A stretch of DNA of 64,000 nt from Laedolimicola sp934402125. GTDB lineage: Bacteria; Bacillota; Clostridia; Lachnospirales; Lachnospiraceae. A program made the position numbers and the translations under genes. The first letter of the stretch is position 1. Each line of letters starts with the position of its first letter. Under the pieces are notes generated by a model that ran no database searches, was not told where the DNA came from, and was given only the letters and a program-made list of their open reading frames with translations. This document shows positions 23,644 to 35,900 of this stretch, piece by piece. The stretch lies in contig NZ_JBQHTG010000001.1 in NCBI RefSeq assembly GCF_052065835.1, positions 682,001-746,000 of the forward strand, given 5' to 3'.

Positions 23644-24579
23644 TTATGATTTCCTGTTTTTTCTTTCTCTGAGTCGGTCGATACTTTCAAATACGGCTAT
23701 AAATAACAGGATGCCGATAATCACCCGCATCCAGAACTGCGGATTCTGTGTGTCTCCGGTTTTCTTTAAGCCGTTTCCGATGATCTTATCATTCTTTTCC
23801 TTGTCGACCTGCTCATCCACAGGCTGATTATCTTTTGTGCGGATTAAAATCAGTATGGTTCTGTCATTGGTACTTCCATCTGAACAGGTGACAAGTGCTG
23901 CCACTTCCATCCGCTCGGGATGTTCGATCAATGCCTGAAGATAACCGGAATGATACCATTTACTGTTCTCCTGAAGGAATTTCCCCAGACCGTCCAGATT
24001 GTCTTTCCATCTGTCAGGATTAAAGATTTCTTCTGTTCCTGCCGATATCTGGAGAATAGCTGCCGTATAGAAGGTTCTTTTCTCTCCTGGAATCAGAAGC
24101 GTTGCCGTACGGTTCGTCTGGAAGAATGTTCTGTCCTTGAAAAGGGCAAGATCCCCGAACATCAGATGTTCATCCATATTATGACCATAAATCAGGGAAT
24201 AGGAATCCGAAAAATCGGCTTTGTTTCTCGTGTCCAGAAAGATACTTCCCGCCAGGGAAAAATTTCCATAGACGTCTTTGTTCATATAAGCCAGATTTGT
24301 TTCACCCTGAAGAACGGGATAATCAATATTGGTGCCGTCTACGGTAATCCATGCAACCACGTCCGGATTGATGGCACGCAGCTCATCAAAGCCCGGGCCA
24401 CCATCCGCATCACTCTCAGGCTTCAGCTGGCGGATCTGATCCTGAACCGCTTCCGCCTGATGATAAATCTGTGCATTATCCCAGATGGCATATCCCGCAA
24501 ATGCAGCCGACGCCATAAGGAAAGTGCTCAAGATCAAACCATATATTTTATTTAAGCTTTTCAGGATCAGCCAGCTCAT
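23644..24579 (-). CDS. srtB: Class B sortase, likely pilin polymerase
   Basis: 311 residues with membrane helices at both ends (about 12-32 and 281-300), the topology of pilus-polymerising sortases. Catalytic His133 is in LIYGHNM, Cys232 in LVTCSDGS and Arg240 in NDRTILI. VAWITVDGTNIDYPVLQ fits class B, not class C. It follows the pilin by only 6 bases, so it probably joins the FctA-like pilin, as the class B enzyme does in streptococcal FCT pili. The second sortase downstream lacks the C-terminal helix, suggesting divided roles. Confidence 0.9.
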   Translation of the reverse strand: MSWLILKSLNKIYGLILSTFLMASAAFAGYAIWDNAQIYHQAEAVQDQIRQLKPESDADGGPGFDELRAINPDVVAWITVDGTNIDYPVLQGETNLAYMNKDVYGNFSLAGSIFLDTRNKADFSDSYSLIYGHNMDEHLMFGDLALFKDRTFFQTNRTATLLIPGEKRTFYTAAILQISAGTEEIFNPDRWKDNLDGLGKFLQENSKWYHSGYLQALIEHPERMEVAALVTCSDGSTNDRTILILIRTKDNQPVDEQVDKEKNDKIIGNGLKKTGDTQNPQFWMRVIIGILLFIAVFESIDRLRERKNRKS

Positions 24580-24585
24580 TCGTCT

Positions 24586-25980
24586 TTACTCCTCAATTAT
24601 GCTCTTTTTTCGGATGAATACAACTACGACAATCCCAATAAGAAGCAGCAATGCCACATAGGGTGCATCGGAGGTCATTACACCGATGTCAATCACAGAT
24701 GTCTTGTTGTTAGTAATCGTTATCGTATCGGAATCATCGGAGATAGAACCCGTTGCTTTTGCTTCATTCCATTTTTCAGCTGCTGTCTTTGATATATCTG
24801 TACTCTCTGCTGTTACTCCATCAGCAGCTAACGAAACACCATCGAAGGTTACAGTGACATCTTCTTTTTCGTGTTTAAACGTATGTGTATACTTGTCATC
24901 ACTTGGCTGTGTCTCTGTAACCGTATAGGTCACACCATATGGGATATTGTCAAACATGACAGTTGTGCCGTCCTTGACATAGAATTTTACTTCTTTCGTT
25001 TCATTGGTATGTGTTGTGGCGGTATCATTGGTTCCAACTGTATCTGTCCAGCTCAAAGAAGTTGCAGCTGTTGTTTGAGTACCATCAGCTTTATAAAAAT
25101 TCTTATAGGTAATATCACTGTTCATGTTTGCCTTGGATTCATTCTTGAATGTGACGGTAACTTGAAACAGCTCATTCTTATCACCGGCATTTCCGGTTAC
25201 TGTTTTTTTAATGTTCAAAGAGCCTGCATAATATTTGTTCTGGATATCTGCTACTTTTTTGTCATTCTGACCTTCCGTGTTCTTGTTATTGTTACTATAC
25301 CATGTTTCATAGTCTGCATTTGTAATAACACTTGTTACGTCAGGTGCTGTTTTATGAAGCGTTACGGTACGGATATACTCTTCTTTCTTTGCTCCATTGG
25401 TGACCTGTACATGGATGTAATAAACTCTCTCATGAGCACCGTTTGCACTTGTCGTATCTTCTGTCTCGCTGTCATTGGTACCGTAGATAACACCTGCTGT
25501 ATTGTTATCCATCTCTGTTACCTTGTACCAGTAATCGCCAACGGCATTATAGGTCGGAACAGTCAGTTGTACAGATGGTTTAGTTGTAGGGTTTGTTCCT
25601 GCTGCACCTGCAGTTGCCTCAATTGTAAAAGTGTTTGTAGGAGGTGTAGTGCCACTGTTGGAAAATGTTGGCATATTATCCTTGTTATACTTTGCCTTAC
25701 CATTTCCGTCTTCTCCGACATTCCACAGTCCATATCGATCAATCGTAAAGGTAAATGTTTCTGCTGGACTATTTGTGTTCTGCTGCGATTCCGAACCATT
25801 GACATAGTCCTTTTGAAGTGTAATTGCAGAGGTATCCGATATCCCTGTCGCACTGGTTTTTAATCCGGTGCCGGTTGTTGTGGTGTTACCTGTTTCTTCT
25901 GCAAATACAGTGGTTCCCATTCCAAGCGTCATTATGCCGACAATTGCAAGGGCAATTCCTTTTTTGAAATATTTGTTCAT
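24586..25980 (-). CDS. FctA/Spy0128-type pilin backbone with noncanonical sorting signal
   Basis: 464 residues. Signal peptide (about 1-28, ending VFAEE). The first module starts SAITLQKDYVNG and the second SLNIKKTVTGN (about 254); each has the Lys of a Spy0128 isopeptide domain, with VTEMD and VTETQ supplying the Glu. The C-terminus has a hydrophobic helix and RKKSIIEE tail, but the sorting motif is not LPxTG: ITNNKTSVIDIGVMTSDAPY precedes the helix. The giant adhesin has the same type of end (IDVGVNTENQ). A good Shine-Dalgarno precedes the ATG. A 144-base AT-rich gap separates it from the SipA-like gene, which may permit separate, higher expression. Confidence 0.88.
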   Translation of the reverse strand: MNKYFKKGIALAIVGIMTLGMGTTVFAEETGNTTTTGTGLKTSATGISDTSAITLQKDYVNGSESQQNTNSPAETFTFTIDRYGLWNVGEDGNGKAKYNKDNMPTFSNSGTTPPTNTFTIEATAGAAGTNPTTKPSVQLTVPTYNAVGDYWYKVTEMDNNTAGVIYGTNDSETEDTTSANGAHERVYYIHVQVTNGAKKEEYIRTVTLHKTAPDVTSVITNADYETWYSNNNKNTEGQNDKKVADIQNKYYAGSLNIKKTVTGNAGDKNELFQVTVTFKNESKANMNSDITYKNFYKADGTQTTAATSLSWTDTVGTNDTATTHTNETKEVKFYVKDGTTVMFDNIPYGVTYTVTETQPSDDKYTHTFKHEKEDVTVTFDGVSLAADGVTAESTDISKTAAEKWNEAKATGSISDDSDTITITNNKTSVIDIGVMTSDAPYVALLLLIGIVVVVFIRKKSIIEE

Positions 25981-26124
25981 TCCTTAAGTCTCCTTTCTGA
26001 CATCAAGGCTGCCCTCCCCCCCTAAAATTTTTCAATATTTTCATTTTAAGGGAAATGTCATTTTTGATTTTATTTTTTTACTGTTTTTATTTTTTTGTTT
26101 TCTTGTCATCTTTGTATGCTTCGA

Positions 26125-26679
26125 TCAGATACCTCTGCGTCTGAAGATACTGACGACTTTTGCTTTGATATTTTCCACCTTCACAGGTCCGAAGGTTCTG
26201 CTGTCGGTGGTATTCGTACGGTAATCACCCAGGAGATACACACATCCGTCCGGTACCGTATATGGATAGCTTTGCTTGCCGGGATTCGTCGGGAAAGCGA
26301 TCTCTCCCGTCTGCTCTGTTCCATTGACAAGCAGTCTGCCATCTTCTGTCATATCGACACTGTCACCGCCTCTTGCGACCACTCTGCCAATGACTCTCCT
26401 GCCGTCTGCTTCACACACCACGACATCATTTTTCAGATAGTTTGTATCCAGTCGATAGCCAAGGACAATATCGCCATCCAGAATCGCCGGATACATATCT
26501 GTTCCACTGGAAACTGTGATATAAAATACCTGTGTAAATGCAATCAGTACGATAATCAGTATGATTGCAGCATTTTTTGCCAGTTCCAGATAACCTCTTT
26601 TGAGCATCAGCTGCTGTCGTTTCTTTTGCAGCTGGTTTTGAACATCCGCAAATGGATGCAGCATCGAATTAGTATTCAT
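26125..26679 (-). CDS. SipA-like signal peptidase homologue lacking the Ser/Lys dyad
   Basis: 184 residues from the ATG nine bases after AGGTGG; an upstream GTG would add four. One membrane helix (about 36-53) then the signal peptidase I fold: SSGTDMYPAILDGDIV is box B, and VIGRVVARGGDSVDM is box D. The nucleophile expected in SGxSMxP is Asp61 here, and the general-base Lys of KRxxGxPGD aligns with Gly98. The same Ser-to-Asp and Lys-to-Gly pair is known in streptococcal SipA, which is needed for pilus assembly without peptidase activity. It overlaps the preceding small gene by 11 bases, in the pilus operon. It is likely a pilus-assembly factor and not an active peptidase. Confidence 0.85.
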   Translation of the reverse strand: MNTNSMLHPFADVQNQLQKKRQQLMLKRGYLELAKNAAIILIIVLIAFTQVFYITVSSGTDMYPAILDGDIVLGYRLDTNYLKNDVVVCEADGRRVIGRVVARGGDSVDMTEDGRLLVNGTEQTGEIAFPTNPGKQSYPYTVPDGCVYLLGDYRTNTTDSRTFGPVKVENIKAKVVSIFRRRGI

Positions 26680-26890
26680 GGCCTGCACCACCTGACGGAT
26701 TCGTTTTTAAGAGGGCATTGTATCTGGCACGTTCAGCCAGTAGTGCTTTTTCGTAGAGGGTGTTCAGCTCCTCCATCTTTTTTAAGACATCTGCCTCATC
26801 CACACCACCAAATACTTGCTTTTTAAATTTCAGTTTCTTGATCCACGAAAGAATTTCCTCATGGACTTCATTGCTGTTTGCATCTTTCAT
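26669..26890 (-). CDS. Small coiled-coil protein of the pilus operon
   Basis: 73 residues, hydrophilic and helical, with no signal peptide. WIKKLKFKKQVFGGVDEADVLKKMEELNTLYEKALLAERARY contains a short DivIVA-like start (FGGVDEADV) followed by a coiled-coil stretch. Function unknown. It lies 42 bases after the giant adhesin stop and overlaps the SipA-like gene start. It is probably cytoplasmic and could link pilus biogenesis to the cell-division or secretion site, but that is only an inference from the DivIVA resemblance. Confidence 0.55.
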   Translation of the reverse strand: MKDANSNEVHEEILSWIKKLKFKKQVFGGVDEADVLKKMEELNTLYEKALLAERARYNALLKTNPSGGAGHEY

Positions 26891-26932
26891 TAAGGCGGCA
26901 CCTCCTTTCTCCTTGCGCCCGGGAAGTGATTG

Positions 26933-29900
26933 TTATACCGTTCCATGCCAGTTTTCACCTCGCCTGCGCTTTCTCCTGTATCGATCTGCCAGCCACACTA
27001 CCGGAATAAGCAGTGCTACTGCTGCCAGCGGCGTCTGATTTTCCGTATTAACGCCAACATCGATGGTCACATCTTTCTTATTCGTCAGTTCGATTTCTAT
27101 CGTTCCGACACGATCCAGTGTTACTTTGACCTGTCCTTTGTTCGCTGCTTCGTGGGTAATCTCCTTTTCTGAGTCGTCCTGCTGTTTCATTTTGACTACC
27201 GCAGTGTAATTCAGTTCATTATTCTCTGTAATCACCAGGGTGGAACCCACCGGAATAGCATCTGTGCCAAACGCCTTTGCAGCCTCTCCTGACAGTCCAG
27301 CTAAACCATCTTTAGATGAATACTTACCACCATTTTTCAGCGTGATCTCTTTTTCTCCAACTTTTGTTCCGTCCGGTTCATAGACTTCCAGCTTGATCGC
27401 AAACGATCCATTATAGTCGCCCATATTTCCGGATACGGATTTTGTCAGGTTAAATGCCGTTGACTCCATATTTTTAGCAATCAAGTCACTGCCAGTGTTT
27501 CCCTCCTCCGGTTTTAGGGTTACCGGGCAGGAGCTTACCGTTTTTCCATCCTTGGTAATCGTTCCATTAAATTCATCCAGTCGGCGAATGCTGACTTTTC
27601 CGGCACTGTCTACATCAAGAATCACTCCGGTCCTGGCTTCCTTGCTCAGATAGTACCCACTGATGGATGCCGTCTCACTAAGCAGATAAGAATTATCATG
27701 CTTTAACAGGCCATCCGGGAACACAATCTTACCCTCGTCATTCGTTGTAAGCGTATAGATATCCTTAGCTTTGTCATAAGTAATGTTGCTATATCCAGCA
27801 AGATTGAAATCTGCCGTAAAACTGCTTTTCGTTCCGTCTGCCTTGTTATATGGTGTCAGAGTAAATGTTACACCTTGTAGCGTTTTGGTCTGATCTGCAT
27901 CATCTACTTTTGTCAGTGTCACCCGGACTTTTTCATCACGGATGGAAATGGTTGTCTTACCGGTATCCAAGGATGCACAGCCTGATGTAGATTCCTGCGT
28001 GGCTTGTATCGTTTCCGTCTTTGGTACATAACCTCCGGAAGCTGTCATGCTGCCCTCGTCAATCGTTCCGTCTGTCTTGACTTTAAATGTAACTTGTGCA
28101 GTTGCCTCGTAGCCATCCGGTGCTTTCGTTTCCGTCAACGTGTAAGTATGTCCACCGATCACTCGCTCAATCGGAATCAGGATACCATCTGTACTGTTTA
28201 CTAGAAGTGTCTCACTTTCCCTGCCATCTGCCAGCTTATTGCTTGTCTCACAGGTATCCTTGCCGGATTCATCCTTCGGACAGGTGTCTTTTAATGTAAA
28301 GGTGGCACCGGTCAGTCCGTCCGTTCCGGATTCCCCAAGTTTCTTCACATAAATCTTGATTGGTTCATCCTGCATGCTGACCCCCGGAATACTCTTTACG
28401 TTTCCACTCTTCTTCTGAATCTCTACCTTGCCCTGGCGGTCGATTGTGAAAGTTGTCGGCGTTGTCTGCAGTATATAGCCTTTTGGTGCTTTTACCTCTA
28501 CCAGATGATAGGTTTTTTTGGCAGTATCACTACTCGTATCCGTTGGCAGACCATAGATCACAACATTTCCGTCTGAATCCGTCGTTACTTTATTTGTCTG
28601 ACTGTTTTTATCAGTAGCGGATGTATAGAAGTTGACTTTCGTACAGCCAGTATGTTCCCCACCACAGTTATTCCCTTCATGGATCTCAAATTCTGCTCCT
28701 GCCAGTGGTTTGTTGTTCAGTTCTAACGCTGCATCTGTAATACTTGTTTTATTCAGCACAACGCTGTTCTTTGCATTTATTTCTTCATGACTGACCGAAA
28801 GCCGATTTGTTTTTCCATCAATGATATAGGTATGTGTGTTTGTCGCATTGCCCGCACTGTCTTTTTCCAGCTTGTATCCGGACAATTCTGTTTTTTCCGT
28901 CAACACATAAGTTCCCCAGTTGAGACCGGTAATAGAAATCTTGCCTTCCATGTTCGTTCCTGTCTCTTGGATTGTCCACTTTTCACTGATTTGTTGTCCG
29001 GATTCCTCCGTTTGCTTTCCGGATTTGTCAGTCAGCTTAATAGTTTGATAGTTATGACCTGTCTTGACTTCCACAGAATCCTTCAGCAAATAGTCGCTCA
29101 AATCGTTTCCTTCCGCAGCTTTTGGCACATCTGTTCTTTTCAGCGTATAGACAACTTCATTTAAAGGTTCTTTTGTTCCTGCATCAGTCTTTGTCAGTGT
29201 CAGTTCCCCGGTCAGACGCTTGTTTGCTACGCCATTCTCATCTTTCTTTAGAGAAGTAGTCGTTCCATAGCCGTAGGATGTCAAAGAAGCGTTATCTGCC
29301 AGCACAAAGGGAAAACTGTTGTTTGCATCCCACTGATAGCCTGCAGCAGCCTTAGTTTCTTTCAGGATGTAGGTACCCTTTTCATGAATCTCAATAGAAA
29401 TGTCTCCGTTTCCATCTGTCGTAAAGATACCTGTATCATTCACTTTTTTATAAATATTTGCTTCGGAGACGGAATCTTTGTAAAGCGTAAATTCCGTTCC
29501 CGGAATTGCGGCTTTCTGTCCTTCTTCATCTGCATCGTACTTATGCAGTTTAACCGTTGCCTTGTAAGGCAGGTTGACTGCCAGCTTCTTCTCTACCTCT
29601 GCAATGTCTGTATAGGAAACATCCACCGCCTTGTAATGATTGTAGCTCGTTGTCTCTACCCTGTCTGAAAGTGTTCCCACCTTATGATCAGCGGCATTTT
29701 CCGCTTCCACAAGGTTTATAAACTTATTTTTCATGTAAGAAACACCGGAAGCTGTTTTGCTTCGATACTCCTCATAATTCTGATCGATAATGGTTACATG
29801 ATAGCTTCTGCCATCGTTATACACATCACTCGGTGCAGTGCGTTCGGTAAAGACATAGCCAAGTGCATTCTGTTTCAGAATAATAGAAGAATCGATAGCA

Positions 29901-32900
29901 GGTTGACCAGATGTGATAATTGCTCCCTTTGCATCATAAATCAGCTTCGAAGCATAACCCTCGTCAGTAATACTCTTCCATACAAGGTATCCTTTTTCAT
30001 TTGTCACTGCCACGCCCAGCTGCTTGATTGTTTCTGTGCTGTTTCCGGAACTTCCGGTTACACTTACCACCTCGCTTACGGTAAATTCTACATCTTTTAT
30101 CGCTTTCCAGCTTTTTCCATCATAACCTGCCACTACCTTTTGCAGATCTACCGGCGCAATGATGGTTTCATCTACCATTGTCAGGACATTGTCTTGCAGG
30201 TTGGTCGTTTTCTTCCACTCATTTCCGTCTATACTTGTCGGTGTTCCGGTGCCAGTCCATACATACAGCTGAGATACCATCGTGGAATCTTTTGTAGTTG
30301 TTCCTGACAATTTAAAGTACAGATTCTCCGCTTTCAGATACCCGATCGGTGCTTTCGCCTCATGCAATGTATAAATGGTATTTTCTTTCAGCGTTCCCTC
30401 CGGAAGTGACGCATTGCCATCAGCGGCTGCCCCTTCCGGAAGTATCCAGTTCCAGCTGCTCTGGTTGTTTCCCAGAGTGGCTTTTTTCTTGTCGGCAGCT
30501 GTTGTATCTGTTCCTTCATAGATCTCCAACGTGGCCCCGGATAATGCTTCGCCGTTCAACGACTTCTGATCACCAGTTTTCTGTTGTAAACCGTTTCTGG
30601 TTTCGATATCGTTTTTCTTGGCAATCGTAAGCTTTGTCTTTTCATTCTGGACTTTTAGATTCAGTGCGATATGTTTTTTATTGTCTGTATCTCCTTCCGA
30701 GATTTCAGGATCCTGTTTTAGGGCAAGTCCGGAATCCAAATACCTAACCTCTTTGATCTTGTTGTCTGAATCGACCTTAAACGTCACCAGCGTAATTGGC
30801 TGACTATTCTCTGTCCGGGTCATATAGCCGTCCGGTGCTTTTGTTTCCTTCAGCGTGTATGTACCCTTTCTGGAAATATCCGGTTTTACTTTGTTTCCAG
30901 CGCTGTCTTTTTTGATTTCAGTACCGCTATCGTCCAGCAGATAAAGCTGACCCCCCTGGTCTGTCATACAATTCCAGCTCATGGTACCTGCAGAGCCAGG
31001 TTGTGATTGTGTGATGGACGTATAACTTAAGCTGAATTTTCCTCCGGCAAGTTTTCTCTCTTTATCCTTGCTGTCTACTTTCACCAGTTCCAGTGTTTTC
31101 GGAATGTCTGTTACCGGAGTATTGGTTACAATCGCTGTTGTTCCATCCGTACCGGCGGTCACATCGGTACGGCCTGTCGTCTCATAAGTCACCTTTGCAT
31201 ACGCTTCGTAATCAATATTTGTAATCTCATTCGATCCTGTATCTGACTCTGGTGACTTTGGCGTAATGGTAAAGTACAGATTCTCCATCAAACGATACTG
31301 ATCTGATGCGCCTCGTTCCACTTCTTCAAAGTAATAGCTTCCAACATCAAGACCATTTTTTAATGCCGAGCCAGTGATTCGGTTCGTGATCGAAGCATCG
31401 CAAACTTTCAGATCTATCTTTCCGCTGGCATCCGTTGTCAGGTAAACATCCTCTGCCAGAACCGGCTTTACATTCGTCGGTTTTCCATCTTGATCTGTTC
31501 CATCATACTTGTACAACTTGAAGGAAATATTGGCAATTGGCTTCTTTGTCTCAGAATCCTTCTTTTCCAGCGCCACGTTTTTCAGATGTCTTGCGACATC
31601 TCGCATGACGATCCGGTTTTCGTCTGCATCCGGCTTGTAATAGTTCTGATAATCTGTTCCGTCTGCGCTTAATGGATTCTCATTTTGTATCGTGTCCGGC
31701 TTACTTCCGTTTTCTTCCACTGTAATCGTACCATCTGCATTCATCGTAAACGTAATCTCTTTGGCAACGATATAATTTGCATGAACACTGCCTGCCGGTT
31801 CGGACAGGGTATAGGTTTTTCCTGCATCCAATAGTCCTGTCAGCGTCCACGCACCGGTACCGGTATCATAGGTCACGCCTTCGATTTGGGTTGTTCCGTC
31901 CGTCTTTGTCGCTGCCGGAGTTTCTTTTTGATTCAGCCGAATCGTTTTTTCCCCGGACGGGAATGTAAGCCCAGAATCTACAGCTTTCAATTCCAGATAA
32001 CCAGTGTCACTTAACGGAACCTTCCTTCCATACTGATCCATCTTATAAAGTGTGACTTTGTTTGGCTCATTGCTCCATTTGTAGTCGGCCACTGCTGAAT
32101 CTGTATTCTCAGTTTGCAGTGAAATTTTCGCCTTATTAGACGGATATATGCCGGTAAGATCTTCCTCCATTACTGTCTGGTCAATCTTTGCAATGACTGC
32201 TTTTCGAACCTGTGTATCCAACTTATAACCGGCCGGTGCTGTCAGCTCCTTGATGTAGTAGGTGCCGGAAAGAAGGGTGAAGGGATAGCTGTCGTATGTC
32301 GTATTGGATTCGTAAGCGCGAAGATACGGCACGTTATTTGCATCTTTTACTTCGTCAAGCGTTTTGTTGTCCTTCGCCTTATTTGTCAGAACCATTGTGG
32401 TCTTATCCGTTGAACCTGCTACTACAGATGCTTTTGGCACCAGACCTGCCACCTGTGTTGTACATGCTTCATCCAGATATACGCCAAAATAAGCACTACT
32501 TGCACCCGTCGCCTCGCCATAGGCGTTCAAATCCTCATAGCCTTCTTCTGTCTTAGGTCCGGTCTTTGTAAAAGTAAGAACACCACGGCTTTCCAGATTG
32601 ACCGCTGTACTATCGTTTGTAGCCGCCTGGCAGGTATCCTGAAACGTATGTGTTTGATTGCCTGCAGCTTTATACTCTGTTTTCAGCTTCAGACCGCCCG
32701 TCAATGGCGTTTTTTCGGTACTGATCCAGGCGGTTCCATGTTCTCCGGTATCTTTTAAGTCGTCTATCAGCAGTTTCTTTTCTCCACTTCCCACTGTAAA
32801 TTCAATGCCCTTACTCCAGACACTATACTCACTGCCTGTGGATACTTCTTTTAATACATACGTTCCGGCAACCAGATATTTTTTCTCATCTCCGTATTGT

Positions 32901-35900
32901 CCGTTCTTATGAATCAGATTTCCATTCGTATCTGTTTTGATATTGGATGCATACAGTGTTTCCCCGGTATCGAACAGCCCCTTTTTATAAATGTTAAAGG
33001 TTACATTTTGCAGATCTTTGTCTTCCTTGACATCCGGTGCCAGGTAGGCTGCCTTTTTGCTTAAATTGACAAATCCATAGATAACACGGTTTGTCGCAAC
33101 CGTCAGATCCGTTTGAAATGCCGGTTCTGACTGAGCGTCCTCTCCATACTGGTAAGAAACAACGTAGGCGCCATTGGTCTTTGACGTTTCATCTACTGAT
33201 TTTCCATTGATTTTCGTTTCTACCGCACGGTAGATGATTTCTTTGCCATCTGTCGTGTACAATGGAAGCTTCTTCCATGTTGCTTCTTTCGTATCATTTG
33301 GCTTTGAGGAAATCAGCGTGATCGGATCGCATCCATTTACATCTTCCCAATCACCGTCCGTGCTGTCTTCTTTCCTGATCATCTGCTGGAGTTTGAAAGT
33401 TGCAGTGTACCCGTCATCGGTCTTCTCGGAATAGTCCGTATTCTGCCAGATCTTTCTTACCGTGTAATCCTGCAGTTCGATATTGGTAAACGTATATTTT
33501 GTAATATCCGTTCCAGGCGTTGTTTCTGTTGCCGCTTTCTTTTCTGTTTCTTCATCTGTCTTATAGCCATCAATGGAATGTTCGATGACCTTGTATTCAA
33601 GTTCATACCCATCTCTGTCATATTTCGGAAGGTCTGTCCATGTCACTTTCTTTTCCGAGATTCCCGGTTCTGTGAAAGATACCGTATCAACGATGCGGGT
33701 TTCATAAGAGTGCCAGCTTTCATCGTTCTTTGCTTTCGTCTTGTACAGGAGTTCAAACTCTGCCGTTTTTTCTGCTTTGTCCACACATCGCCAGATTTTT
33801 GTAACCTCGATGGATTTCGACGGATTATCTGTTACCAGCACATTCGTGATCTTACTTTCGTTGCGTCCCTCTTCCTTATTGTATACATGATCTGCATTTG
33901 TAGCGCTAGTCGAATAATCCGTGGTATCTTTGTAATTTTGTGCACCACTGACAGTTGTTCCATACTGCTTTTTGCCAAAAAAGCTTGTCGAATCATCGGT
34001 ATGTAGTTCTACTGCTCGGAAATAAAGGGAATAAATCGTATATGTTGTCCCATCCTCTCCGGTATAAACTTCCACTGTCGGAAGATCTTCCAGTGTCTTC
34101 TTCCATTCCCCCTTATTATTCGGGGTAATAATAAAGGTATATGGTGTTCCGTCTGATTTTAATACATCCGCCCATTCGCTTAACTGTGGTTCTTCCGTTT
34201 TTTCAGAATCCGAATTTTCTTCTTTCGCATTCTCATTCCCGTTTTCATTTTCTACTTTTACGCCACGCTTTTGCAGGACAAATGTCAGGCTTTTCGGTCT
34301 GGACTGATACTTGTTATCCTGATCGCCTGCCCATCTCTTCGTGACAACAAGAGATGTGGATTTCAGTGTATTCTCTATCACTGTCTTCGTCTCATTTTGC
34401 GTGGAATATCTGCACTCATAAGCACCGGCTGTATATTTCACTGTCTGGTCTTCCTGTATAATCTTATTGATCGGAACACCTCCGATTGCCGTTTCCACAC
34501 AGCGGTAGGTATAGGTCTTTCCTTCTTTGTTCTGCACCGGCAGATTCGTAAAGGTATATCCCCAGGAATTATTTCTTGTATTTCGAATCACATTCGATGC
34601 ATTTAATGTAACAGATACGATGGATGTTCCGCTTTCATTTTTCATTACACTTGGCAGACCGGTCCATTTTCCTGTTGTCTCATCATAGCTGCCGTATTCA
34701 GTCTTCCATTCAATATCTTTCCAGCTTGTGCCCTTATCCACGGAACGCTGCAATTTCACAGTTATACTATTCGGACGCAGATTATACTTATTATTTCCGT
34801 CCATCCAGTTCTTGCGGACATAATAAGAACCATTAAAGCCGTTGGTCATTGTTCCCAGCTGAAGTTCCTCCGTATCTGCTGTTTTTGTGATGTCCGGTGC
34901 TTTCTTATAGCCTGTAACCTGTTCTTCGGAAAGCGCATAGATATACGGCATTCCGTTTGCGCCATAGCGTTCCAGATTGTAGATTGTATAGGTCCAAGTA
35001 TCCGAGGTATTATTCTTGCCTGTATTCCAGACAATATATGGCATTTCGACACTTTCGTCTTTCTGATCTTTTACCTCCAGTGTGATCTTAGTTGCATCTA
35101 CTTTGTTTTGCTGACCCTTTTCATTGTTTGTATGACGTGTCAGTGTAACTTTGAAGTCTGAAACGGATGGGCGAAGTCCTTCCCCGTTGTTGTAATCATC
35201 CCATTTCTTCTCACCGGATATTGTGACATTTCCGGGATCACTGTAGGTATTTGTCGTTGCAACGTCCGTATTGATTGCAGCATCCGGCTTATCCCAATTT
35301 CCCGGCAGGCTGGTCACATCCATTCGCTGATTATTCGTTAATGTCTTATCATCAAGTCCGTCTTCATCATGATAACTGATCCCATAACCGCTGATTGCCT
35401 TTTCTTCTATATAGTAGCAATACTGCTTACCTGTCGGTGAATAGATCAGAAGATCTTTAAATTTATAGGAAGCCTTTCCATTCTGCCCTGTAAATTCCTC
35501 TGCATTGATCGTATGCGTTTCAAGTTTTGTCGTTGTATCTTTTTCTTTATCCTTTTCATAGCGATACAGCGTATATGTAACTGACGGATACCGCTTTTCG
35601 TTGTCTGCAAGGTTCTCACGCCCCGCCCAGTTCTTTGTGACGGTAATCGTCCGTCTGTTCAGATCTTCTCGGAACAGATTGGATATCGTGCCGTTGATAT
35701 TTGTCGATATATACAACTGGCTGGCAATCGGATCCTTAATCGTCTCCCGAACAAGATATGTATATCGATTGCCGTTCGCATCAAACTTCGGCAGCATCGC
35801 TTTTCCATCCTGCATGGAAATCAGACCTTTATCAAGTTCCTCTTTCGTAACATCCTTGTCCGGGAACGTATAACGTGTCTTGTCATTTCCGTCTGTTTTA

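Noticed and set aside
24871..25863. 330-codon plus-strand frame opposite the pilin gene
   Set aside because: Cys/Ile-rich shadow without family, start signal or neighbours.
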